In this document: piece after piece, positions 1 through 6,337 of the stretch
Position numbering within the stretch: the first letter of the stretch is position 1
Layout: the number at the start of each line of letters is the position of its first letter
Assembly (NCBI GenBank): GCA_027296185.1
Contig: JAPUJL010000123.1
Location: 1 to 11,272, forward strand
DNA length: 11,272 bases
From: SAR324 cluster bacterium
GTDB lineage: Bacteria > SAR324 > JACQKK01
Reading direction: 5' to 3'
Position numbers and translations under genes: made by a program
The notes under the pieces: model-generated
Database searches by the model: none
The model's input: the letters and a program-made list of their open reading frames with translations, nothing else
What the model was told of the DNA's origin: nothing

Positions 1-1555
1 CCTGCTCCGGCGCGAACAGCTCCCGCGCGGAGAGGGACGCCAACCCAGCTGGGACGCCAACGTCCGCGGCGGGCGATCTGGCCCCGGAGGCGACAAAGAT
101 GCGCCGGTATTCGTCCATCCAGGGCTCGAATCCCGTCACGGCCTGGCCCAGGGTCACTTCCACGCCGAGGCGGTCCAGTTCCCGCCGGTAGGATTCGACC
201 AGGGGCGCGAACTCCTCCCGGGCGGGAACCTGGGCGGCCAGCAGGGCCGCCATGCCGCCCAGGGTTTCCCTCGCTTCGATCAGGCGCACCCGGTGGCCCA
301 ACCGGGCCAGGGTGGTGGCGGCTTCCAGCCCCGCCGGTCCGCCGCCGACGACCAAGGCCGCTTCCCGCTGCGCCAACGGGAGTGGCTCGACCGGCGGCAG
401 GAGCGCCTCCCGTCCGGCGCGGGGATTGGCCAGATCGCCCAAAGGACGGTTCCAATCGCCCTTCACGACGAAGTAGCGGTTCATGCCCACATGGGGCCGG
501 ATCGCTTCCTCGCTCTCTCCGGCCAGCTTCAGGGGCAGGTCCGGGTCGGAGACCAGCGCCCGCGTCATCACGGCGGCATCGGCTTGTCCCTGGGCCAGGA
601 CTTCCCGTGCCGCCGCGGCGGTTTCAATGCGGCCCTCCGCGAAGACCGGGACGGCGGCGCCGATGGCCTTCCTGACTTGCCCTGCCAGCGGTGCCGCATG
701 GGCCTGGGGCATGGGCATGCCGGCATCGGTGGCGTGGGCCGAGTAGGGTCCGCCGATCTCCACCGAGAGATAATCGATCGCCCCGGTGGCGCACAGGCGT
801 TTCGCGATCTGCCCCGCATCTTCCGGCGTGAGCCCGCCCCAGGGCGCCAGCTCGTCGCCGCACAGTTTCACGCCGAGCACCTTGCCGGCGCCCAGCGCCT
901 CCCGCGCCGCCTCCACGACCGACAGCAGGAGCCGCATGCGGTTCTCCAGATCGCCGCCGTACGCGTCGTTGCGAAAATTTGTCAGCGGCGAGAGGAACTG
1001 CCGCAACAGGGAGTACTGCCCGGCGTTCAGCTCCACGCCATCCAGCCCGGCCCGCGCCACCCGATCGGCAGCCGCGGCGAACCCCTCGACGACCTGGGCG
1101 ATTTGGCCGTGATCCATCTCCCGCGCCATCTTCTTGCTCGCCACGTCCGGCACGGGCGAGGGCGCCCAAGGCGATTGGCGCAGCATCCGCCCGCTGGTCT
1201 GCCCGCCCGTGTGATTGAGCTGGGCGATCACGGCCAGGGCGGCGTGAGGCGAGGCTTCGCGCAATTCCTCGGCGAGCCGCTGCAAGGACGGCACGATGGC
1301 TTCGGTGTGGCCGAAGGGAACGTGCTCATAGGGGTAGTCCAGGGGATGGACCGTCAGCGCCTCGGTGACGATCAGGCCCGCGCCGCCCGCCGCCCGGGCG
1401 CGGTAGTAGGCCCGGTGCCGCGCCGAATAGCCATGATCCTTGCCGAAATTGGTCAGGTGGGCGCCGAACACGATGCGGTTCGGCAAGCTCCCCGAACCGA
1501 GCGGGAGCGGGTGCAACAGATCCGGCGGCCGGGCGTCGGGAGCGGGATCGGTCAT
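1..1555 (-). CDS. FadH/Old Yellow Enzyme-type flavin oxidoreductase of the mycofactocin cluster, C-terminus cut by window
   Basis: Seen: 518 residues with no stop, continuing past the left edge. Residues 13-350 read as an OYE-type FMN TIM barrel (LPNRIVFGAHLTNFG near 24-38, QLNHTG 112-117, QFLSPLTNFRNDAYGGDLENR 186-206 in part). A dinucleotide-binding GGGPAGL follows at 404-410 and opens the FadH-like C-terminal flavoprotein part. Known: 2,4-dienoyl-CoA reductase-type members carry FMN, FAD and a 4Fe-4S cluster and run about 640-680 residues, so roughly 130 residues are missing. FadH/OYE enzymes are recognised companions of mycofactocin loci. Odd: the segment that should hold the cluster cysteines reads RPHVGMNRYFVV...DLANP (353-378), with no cysteine. 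The barrel motif usually written HGAHGYLL reads NAGQYSLL (177-184). Start: ATG at 1555 puts the conserved barrel start about a dozen residues in. An in-frame ATG at 1594 would add 13 residues, and neither has a clear ribosome-binding site. It follows mftC closely on the same strand, so co-transcription is likely. The substrate is unknown. Confidence 0.9.
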   Translation of the reverse strand, partial: MTDPAPDARPPDLLHPLPLGSGSLPNRIVFGAHLTNFGKDHGYSARHRAYYRARAAGGAGLIVTEALTVHPLDYPYEHVPFGHTEAIVPSLQRLAEELREASPHAALAVIAQLNHTGGQTSGRMLRQSPWAPSPVPDVASKKMAREMDHGQIAQVVEGFAAAADRVARAGLDGVELNAGQYSLLRQFLSPLTNFRNDAYGGDLENRMRLLLSVVEAAREALGAGKVLGVKLCGDELAPWGGLTPEDAGQIAKRLCATGAIDYLSVEIGGPYSAHATDAGMPMPQAHAAPLAGQVRKAIGAAVPVFAEGRIETAAAAREVLAQGQADAAVMTRALVSDPDLPLKLAGESEEAIRPHVGMNRYFVVKGDWNRPLGDLANPRAGREALLPPVEPLPLAQREAALVVGGGPAGLEAATTLARLGHRVRLIEARETLGGMAALLAAQVPAREEFAPLVESYRRELDRLGVEVTLGQAVTGFEPWMDEYRRIFVASGARSPAADVGVPAGLASLSARELFAPEQ

Positions 1556-1623
1556 GGGCGGTGGAAGCCCTGGCGCATTTTTTCGGTACGCCATTGGAGG
1601 TCTGGGCGGCGGAGCCGCATCGG

Positions 1624-2697
1624 TCAAATGCCGGACGCGGGGGAACCCTCGGCGACGCCCGAAGGTGTACCCAATACGCAGTCCGGATCGGGCACGTCGA
1701 GCCGTCCCACCAGTGCATCCTTCACCGCCGGGCAGCCCCCGCCGCATCCCTCGAAGGCCGAGCAGGAGGTGCATGCCCCTTCCTCACCCGCGCGGAACAG
1801 GCCGTTGAACACCGGCGCCTCGCGCCAAACCCTTTGAAACGGGCGCGCCCGCAGGTTGCCGGCCCGGAACCGATCGGACTGAGTAAAAGCGCAGGGATAC
1901 ACGTCCCCGGTGGGGTCGATCAGGCAGGTCAGCCGCGCGGCGCCGCAGTAGCGGAAGCCCCGGGAGGGCTCTCCGCCGAATGCGTTGAGGTGGAAGAACG
2001 TGTCGCCGGTCAGGACTTCCGGGTGCCGCTCCAGCCAGCCATGGAGCGTGGCCAGCTGCGTCTGGGTGGGGCGGAGCGCCTCGTAAGCCGCCGCGCCCCG
2101 GCCCGAGGGCTTGAGCCGCGTGACCCGCAGCACCGCACCGTGCGTCTCGGCCAGGGCCAGGGCCGCGTCCAACTCGTGGGCGTTGGTGCGGCAGTAGACG
2201 AAGTTCACCGTGCGCACGATGGCGGTGCCCTGCAACCGTTCCAGCGCCGCGACGGCCTTGCGGTACGCGCCCTCGCCACGGAGGGCGTCGCATTGCGCTT
2301 CCGTCGCCCCGTCCAGGCTCAGTTGGAGGTAGATGCCGCCCAGCGCCTCCAGCTCGGCGATCCGCGCCTCGTTAAGCAAGGAGCCGTTGGTGCTGATGCA
2401 CAGGCAACTCATCCCCCGGCCCCGGGCGTAGCGCAGGAGCTCCAGAAACCCCGGATAGACGAACGGCTCCCCGCCGCCGAAGTGCACCTGGAACACCCGG
2501 GCCGCGATAAGCTGATCGGCGACGGCCTTCGCCTCGTCCAGACTCAGCTCGCCGCTGACGTCCGCCTCCGGAGATGAATCGGAGAGGCAATGGGCGCAGC
2601 GCAGGTTGCAGCGTTTGGTGACCTCCCAGGTCACCGTGAGCGGCGCGCTCAGTTGGCCGCTGCGGACGATCCCGTCCAGCCGGTCATGCAGGGACAA
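1624..2697 (-). CDS. mftC: Mycofactocin radical SAM/SPASM maturase MftC
   Basis: Known role: MftC uses S-adenosylmethionine and iron-sulfur clusters to oxidatively decarboxylate the C-terminal tyrosine of MftA and then crosslink it to the preceding valine. This is the committed step to mycofactocin, a redox cofactor for certain dehydrogenases. Seen: 357 residues. The radical-SAM motif CNLRCAHC places Cys30, 34 and 37 on the SAM cluster, and GGGEP sits at 74-78. The C-terminal SPASM region carries Cys251, 258, 269, 309, 312, 318, 322 and 340, in the spacing expected for two auxiliary clusters. Length is close to, or slightly shorter than, known MftC. Start: TTG at 2697, preceded by GGAAAGGAAAG at suitable spacing. 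It overlaps the end of mftB by 14 bases, pointing to translational coupling. The identity rests on this architecture plus the adjacent mftA and mftB, since SPASM proteins otherwise look alike. Confidence 0.95.
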   Translation of the reverse strand: MSLHDRLDGIVRSGQLSAPLTVTWEVTKRCNLRCAHCLSDSSPEADVSGELSLDEAKAVADQLIAARVFQVHFGGGEPFVYPGFLELLRYARGRGMSCLCISTNGSLLNEARIAELEALGGIYLQLSLDGATEAQCDALRGEGAYRKAVAALERLQGTAIVRTVNFVYCRTNAHELDAALALAETHGAVLRVTRLKPSGRGAAAYEALRPTQTQLATLHGWLERHPEVLTGDTFFHLNAFGGEPSRGFRYCGAARLTCLIDPTGDVYPCAFTQSDRFRAGNLRARPFQRVWREAPVFNGLFRAGEEGACTSCSAFEGCGGGCPAVKDALVGRLDVPDPDCVLGTPSGVAEGSPASGI

Positions 2698-2965
2698 GGG
2701 CTTTCCTTTCCACCAGGTCGCCGAAGAATCGGCGCATGGCGGAGATCTGGCTATTGCCGAGCCGGAAGGTGGCCGTGGCTTCTTCCATCAGCGACTCCAG
2801 GGGGGCCCGCTCCACCAACTCCAGCAGGTCGATCAAGAACCGGGAATCGACGAAATAAAGCCGGGGATCGGGGGTCCGACCCTCATAATGGAAGAGGATG
2901 CCGCCGAAAGATTCCTTGCGGAAAGCAAAGCCGGGCGCGCACCGGTAGGTTTTCGACCAATCCAT
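2684..2965 (-). CDS. mftB: Mycofactocin precursor chaperone MftB
   Basis: Known role: MftB is a small RiPP-recognition-element-like protein that binds the MftA leader and delivers it to MftC. Seen: 93 residues from the chosen ATG. The N-terminal half carries the family pattern YRCAPGFAFRKESFGGILFH (residues 7-26), then LYFVDSR and a helical C-terminal half ending FFGDLVERKALVPA. This length is normal for MftB. Start: ATG (MDWSKTYR) places the conserved Y-R about six residues in, as in relatives. An in-frame TTG at 3016 would add 17 residues that look poor (MRRGGLSRHHEPEIPNG), and neither start has a good Shine-Dalgarno. The stop codon lies inside the mftC start region. The gene sits between mftA and mftC, which is the usual order and strengthens the call. 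Confidence 0.9.
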   Translation of the reverse strand: MDWSKTYRCAPGFAFRKESFGGILFHYEGRTPDPRLYFVDSRFLIDLLELVERAPLESLMEEATATFRLGNSQISAMRRFFGDLVERKALVPA

Positions 2966-3066
2966 GCCGTTCGGGATTTCGGGTTCGTGATGCCGGGAAA
3001 GTCCGCCGCGGCGCAACGTAGCTGACAGACCGCCGCCGCGCCTTCGGGTTCGAAGTCCACCTAGGC

Positions 3067-3243
3067 TTAGTAGACGCCGCAGATGCCGTCGATGGTAAGT
3101 TCCTCGATCTGGACGGACTCCAGATTCTCCGGCGGAGCGATGCGGGAGAGGTCCAGCCGGGGGCGCCGTCTCGCGGTCTGTTCAGGGCTCCGCACCTCCC
3201 CTTCGGGGCGTGGCGGCTCGGTGGGCGGGGACGGGTTTTCCAT
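3067..3243 (-). CDS. mftA: Mycofactocin precursor peptide MftA
   Basis: Seen: a 58-codon gene opening with ATG behind TAGGAG five bases upstream, a good ribosome-binding site. It ends IEELTIDGICGVY followed by TAA. The last eight residues, IDGICGVY, are the near-invariant C-terminus of mycofactocin precursors. Val57 and Tyr58 are the pair that becomes the cofactor core, and the acidic ESVQIEEL stretch before it is the part expected to be recognised by MftB. Odd: many MftA peptides are about 30-40 residues. Here the N-terminal 40 residues form an extended arm rich in proline, arginine and glutamate (MENPSPPTEPPRPEGEV at the start). A GTG at codon 17, just after GGGGAG, could give a shorter product, but the ATG has the better ribosome-binding site. 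It is the first gene of the minus-strand mft run and the identity is near certain. Confidence 0.96.
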   Translation of the reverse strand: MENPSPPTEPPRPEGEVRSPEQTARRRPRLDLSRIAPPENLESVQIEELTIDGICGVY

Positions 3244-3255
3244 GAACGCTCCTAA
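3238..3255 (-). promoter_or_regulatory. Ribosome-binding site fixing the mftA start
   Basis: On the minus strand TAGGAG stands five bases before the ATG of mftA. It supports the long 58-residue form of the precursor over an internal start. I see no convincing -35/-10 pair upstream in the divergent gap. Confidence 0.6.
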
Positions 3256-3390
3256 AAGAAAGTCGACGACCGGCGTGACAGTATGTTATGCGGGCCTGGA
3301 ACGGACGCAAGCAAGGTGTTATTCTTCCCGTATTCGCTGGCGAAAATCCACTCCCAATTCCCAGCGGGGCCCACCAACCGCTCACAGGAC

Positions 3391-3582
3391 ATGGACGCGA
3401 TCATCTACGGACTGGTGGGACATGCGGGTTCGATCAGCATGCCGCTCGAAGATTTGGATCTGGACGATCTGGCCACCGGCCGAGAGTTCGCCTATCAGGG
3501 CAAGATTTACGAAATCCGCTCCATCACCGAGGGCGACAGCACCGTGCACATGAATGTCGTGATGATCATGGAGGACGTCTAG
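3391..3582 (+). CDS. Small unrecognised acidic protein
   Basis: Not recognised. Seen: 63 residues, MDAIIYGLVGHAG at the start, then an acidic PLEDLDLDDLATG, then a segment that alternates like beta strands (FAYQGKIYEIRSI and VHMNVVMIMEDV). There is no signal peptide, no membrane segment and no cysteine. The composition looks like a real folded small protein rather than a shadow of another frame, since the opposite strand and other frames here contain nothing convincing. Start is uncertain: this ATG has AGGA only one base before it, and an in-frame ATG at 3283 would add a 36-residue, less protein-like extension. It is divergent from mftA and lies upstream of the membrane protein/MoxR/DUF58 run on the same strand. 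A strong inverted repeat right after its stop suggests it may be its own transcription unit. Whether it relates to mycofactocin or to the downstream genes cannot be told. Confidence 0.55.
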   Translation: MDAIIYGLVGHAGSISMPLEDLDLDDLATGREFAYQGKIYEIRSITEGDSTVHMNVVMIMEDV

Positions 3583-3586
3583 GCGT

Positions 3587-3624
3587 CGGCACCCATCGCG
3601 GGAATGCCCGGCGAAAGGGTGCCG
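3587..3624 (+). terminator. Nested inverted repeat after the small gene, possible terminator
   Basis: CGGCACCC (3587-3594) pairs with GGGTGCCG (3617-3624) to give an 8-bp stem. Inside the 22-base loop, CGGG/CCCG around AATG can form a second short stem. It begins five bases after the stop of the small gene. No T-run follows, so it may be a transcript-end stabiliser or a terminator of a non-standard kind. Confidence 0.45.
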
Positions 3625-3697
3625 CTTCAACTGGAGTGCCTAGCCCGCCCGGAGCCCAACCGCCGAACCCCCACCCCGCAGCGACAGGCCGCAGCAC

Positions 3698-5263
3698 ATG
3701 GAACGGACCGACCTCGATTCACTGGCCAGGCGCCTGGCCGGACGGCACCGTGCGGCCCAGCGGTGGCGCGCGGCCGTGCTGGACACGGCCGCGGCGGCCG
3801 GGCTGTCCCTGGTTGCGTCGACGGTGCGCAACGCGTGGGTGCCGGCGCTTCCCCTCGCCGTGACGCTCACAGTGCTGGGGCTGTTGTGGGCTGCCACCTT
3901 GGGTTGGCTCTGGTGGCGGGCCCGAGCCAACGCGGCGCGGCTGATTCTTCTGGCCGACCGGCAGGTGGCGGGCGAGGAGCAACTGGCGACCGCCTACGAG
4001 CTGCATTCGATCCGGCCGCAACACCCGTTCCTGCCCCTGCTGCTGAACCGGTGCCAGGCCCTCGTGCCGCGGGTGGACGTGGCGCGGCTGATTCCCTACG
4101 AGCTGAGCCGCCCGGCCGTCGGCGCGCTGTTGTTCGCCACGGCCGCGCTCGTGCTGTACCTGCTACCGCCCACCCTGCTGCAGGTATCCCTGGCCGAGGA
4201 GCCATCGGCCGATCTCCTGATCGTCGAGGAAGGCGAACGGCTGAAAAATTTGGCGGCGCGGCTGGAGGAAATCGCACGGCGGGAGGGCTTTGAGTCGGTA
4301 CGGGCGCTGGCCAAGGAACTGCGGGAAGTCTCGGAGCAACTGCAATCCGGAGAGCTCAGCGCGGTGGACGCCGCACAGCGCATGCAGGAGTTGAGCGAGC
4401 TGGCCGAGGAGCTGATCGAGGGCGACCCCAATTCCAAGCTGCCCAACTTCGGCGGGGAGACCCTGAGCGAAACGGACCCCTCCGCCGGAGGCGAGGAGCC
4501 CGATCCCGACGCCCAGGGCGAGGCGGCGGCGGAAGACCGCATCGGTCTCGGCGGCCGGGGGCCGGAGAACCTTCTGAACCGCAAGGCCGAATCCGAGGCT
4601 ATCCGGGGGGCGGAACAGGACGCAAACAAGCAGGCGGATGGAGACGACTTCGGCAAAGAACCCCCCGCGGAATCGCCCTACGCCCGAAAGATACGGGATC
4701 CCGAACGGCGGATGGAATTGGAAGTGCTCGAGCGCACCCAACTGCGGTTGAAGGAAGCCTCCCGGGAGCTGCTCAATCAATTCATCTCACAGGACAATCC
4801 GCAGCAGCAGCCCGATCCGAACTCTCCGCCACAGCAAGGCGAGGGCGACCCCAGCGGCCAGCAAATGTATCAGCAGTCGGACGATCAGATAGATTCCGTG
4901 CCCAACCCGGGAATGGCGACCGGACCCGACGGAGAAGTGGCGCAGGAATCCAGCGAAGCGCCCTCCCAGTCCGAGCACAGGGAGGATCGCGATTCCGGCG
5001 TGCCGGAGTCCCACGGATTCGAAGACGTGAAAATCGAGGGCATCGAAGGCGAGGAGCCCGCCGAAGAGTTCTGGGTGCAGCAACTGCCCACCCTGAATGC
5101 GCGGAAAATCCGTGCGGATGGCACCGTCCCTCAGTTCCAACGCACCACGATCACGGCCCAGAGCGGCACGGCCGTTCCGCGGGCTTACCGATCCGTGGTG
5201 AAGACGTACTATCTCGAGTTGGACCGCCTCACGGGCGAGCAGAAATCGGCGGGAGCGCGCTGA
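3698..5263 (+). CDS. Membrane protein with coiled-coil and acidic Gln/Pro-rich tail, next to MoxR-DUF58
   Basis: Function unknown. Seen: 521 residues. Hydrophobic segments lie at about 24-41, 49-73 and 138-160, leaving a charged stretch (75-137, with LADRQVAGEEQLATAYEL) between the second and third. After the third segment come helices with coiled-coil character (about 165-222, EEGERLKNLAARLEEI), then a long acidic, low-complexity region (about 225-460) rich in Glu, Gly, Pro and Gln (DNPQQQPDPNSPPQQG). The end is more ordered (FWVQQLPTLNARKIRADG, then VVKTYYLELDRL). Layout and context recall the DUF4175/low-complexity membrane proteins that often accompany MoxR and DUF58 genes, but I assign no family. 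The ATG is preceded only by a weak ACAGG. The gene precedes moxR by 84 bases on the same strand. It probably anchors or works with the MoxR/DUF58 pair at the inner membrane (inference). Confidence 0.85.
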   Translation: MERTDLDSLARRLAGRHRAAQRWRAAVLDTAAAAGLSLVASTVRNAWVPALPLAVTLTVLGLLWAATLGWLWWRARANAARLILLADRQVAGEEQLATAYELHSIRPQHPFLPLLLNRCQALVPRVDVARLIPYELSRPAVGALLFATAALVLYLLPPTLLQVSLAEEPSADLLIVEEGERLKNLAARLEEIARREGFESVRALAKELREVSEQLQSGELSAVDAAQRMQELSELAEELIEGDPNSKLPNFGGETLSETDPSAGGEEPDPDAQGEAAAEDRIGLGGRGPENLLNRKAESEAIRGAEQDANKQADGDDFGKEPPAESPYARKIRDPERRMELEVLERTQLRLKEASRELLNQFISQDNPQQQPDPNSPPQQGEGDPSGQQMYQQSDDQIDSVPNPGMATGPDGEVAQESSEAPSQSEHREDRDSGVPESHGFEDVKIEGIEGEEPAEEFWVQQLPTLNARKIRADGTVPQFQRTTITAQSGTAVPRAYRSVVKTYYLELDRLTGEQKSAGAR

Positions 5264-5289
5264 AGCTTCGGAAACGGCCTCGGCGCTCA

Positions 5290-5320
5290 TGGGCGGCAAG
5301 ACCCCTGCGCCCAAATTTTT
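5290..5320 (+). terminator. Weak hairpin with T-run ahead of the MoxR gene
   Basis: TGGGCG (5290-5295) can pair with CGCCCA (5308-5313) across a 12-base loop, followed by AATTTTT. The stem is short. It could be a weak terminator or attenuator that lowers expression of the MoxR gene relative to the membrane protein gene before it, or chance. Confidence 0.25.
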
Positions 5321-5347
5321 CAAACGAGTTTTCAATCGGATAAGCCA

Positions 5348-6331
5348 ATGAGTTTGGAGTCTGAAGTCGACGCGGTGAAGATTGAGTTCGCGAAAATCAA
5401 AAAGGAATTGCGGAAGAAGATCGTCGGCAACGACGAGATCATCGAGGGCATCCTGACCTGCCTCCTGTGCAACGGTCACGCGCTGCTCGAAGGCCCTCCC
5501 GGGCTCGGGAAGACCTCGATCATCAAGAGCCTGGGCGAGGCGCTGCACCTGGAATTCTCGCGGATCCAATTCACGCCCGACTTGATGCCGGCGGACATCA
5601 TCGGCACGCGCATCGTGATGGAGGACGACTCGGGCAAGCGGTTCTTCGAGTTTCAGAAGGGCCCGATGTTCGCCAACATCGTCCTGGCCGACGAGATCAA
5701 CCGGGCGACCCCCAAGACCCAGTCGGCCCTGCTGGAATCCATGCAGGAGGGGCGGGCTACGGTGGGCCGCGACGAGCATCAACTGCCCCATCCGTTCCTG
5801 GTGTTGGCGACCCAGAACCCGATCGAGATGGAGGGCACCTATCCCTTGCCCGAGGCGCAACTGGACCGGTTTTTCTTCAAGCTGATCATGAAACCCCCCA
5901 CCCGGGAGGAGTTGCTGGAGATCATCGACATGACCACCGCGGAGGAGCCCGAAGCGATCCAGCCCGTGGTCAGCGAGGAACACATCCACGAGCTGCAGCG
6001 GCTGGTGCGCATGGTGCCCGTGGCCAGCCCGGTGAAAAATTACGCTTTGCGCCTGGTGATGGCCACCCACCCGAAGGCCGAGGAGGCCATCGACGAGACG
6101 CGCAAGTACGTCCGCTACGGCGCCAGCCCCCGGGCGCTGCAGAGCATGATCCTCTCCGCCAAGACCCGCGCCCTGCTGCACGGGCGGGTGAGCGCCAGCT
6201 TCGAGGATATCCGCCAGGCCACACCCGCCTGCCTGCGGCACCGGGTGATCCTGAACTTCGAAGGCGAGGCGGAGGGCATCACCACCGAGGACATCAACGG
6301 CTTTCTGCTCGAAACGATTCAGCCGGAATAG
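5348..6331 (+). CDS. MoxR-family AAA+ ATPase
   Basis: Known role: MoxR ATPases are cytoplasmic chaperone-like AAA+ proteins that act with VWA-domain partners to mature or insert metal or cofactor into client complexes, or to assemble envelope machines. Seen: 327 residues, the usual length. Walker A is GPPGLGKTS (49-57), Walker B is IVLADEIN (111-118), sensor 1 is ATQN (154-157), and the PLPEAQLDRFFFK stretch at 167-178 follows. Sensor 2 is GASPRA (248-253). The family stretch INRATPKTQSALLESMQE follows Walker B. All ATPase residues look intact, so it should be active. Only six bases separate its stop from the DUF58 gene, so the two are almost certainly co-transcribed and probably interact. 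The ribosome-binding site is weak (GGATAAG before ATG). The client is not evident from the sequence; the nearby mycofactocin genes are on the other strand and not obviously linked. Confidence 0.95.
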   Translation: MSLESEVDAVKIEFAKIKKELRKKIVGNDEIIEGILTCLLCNGHALLEGPPGLGKTSIIKSLGEALHLEFSRIQFTPDLMPADIIGTRIVMEDDSGKRFFEFQKGPMFANIVLADEINRATPKTQSALLESMQEGRATVGRDEHQLPHPFLVLATQNPIEMEGTYPLPEAQLDRFFFKLIMKPPTREELLEIIDMTTAEEPEAIQPVVSEEHIHELQRLVRMVPVASPVKNYALRLVMATHPKAEEAIDETRKYVRYGASPRALQSMILSAKTRALLHGRVSASFEDIRQATPACLRHRVILNFEGEAEGITTEDINGFLLETIQPE

Positions 6332-6337
6332 TCGCCC

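Noticed and set aside
34..61. 11-bp direct repeat GGGACGCCAAC at 34-44 and 51-61
   Set aside because: The 17-base spacing could suggest a frameshifting duplication, but the reading frame of the oxidoreductase stays open and protein-like through both copies to the window edge.
293..2577. Long plus-strand open frames opposite the OYE and mftC genes
   Set aside because: They are antisense to genes with unambiguous family motifs and encode Arg/Gly/Pro-rich sequence without domains.
3244..3390. Possible promoters in the divergent gap
   Set aside because: Candidate -10-like hexamers such as CATACT on the minus strand have no acceptable -35 at normal spacing.
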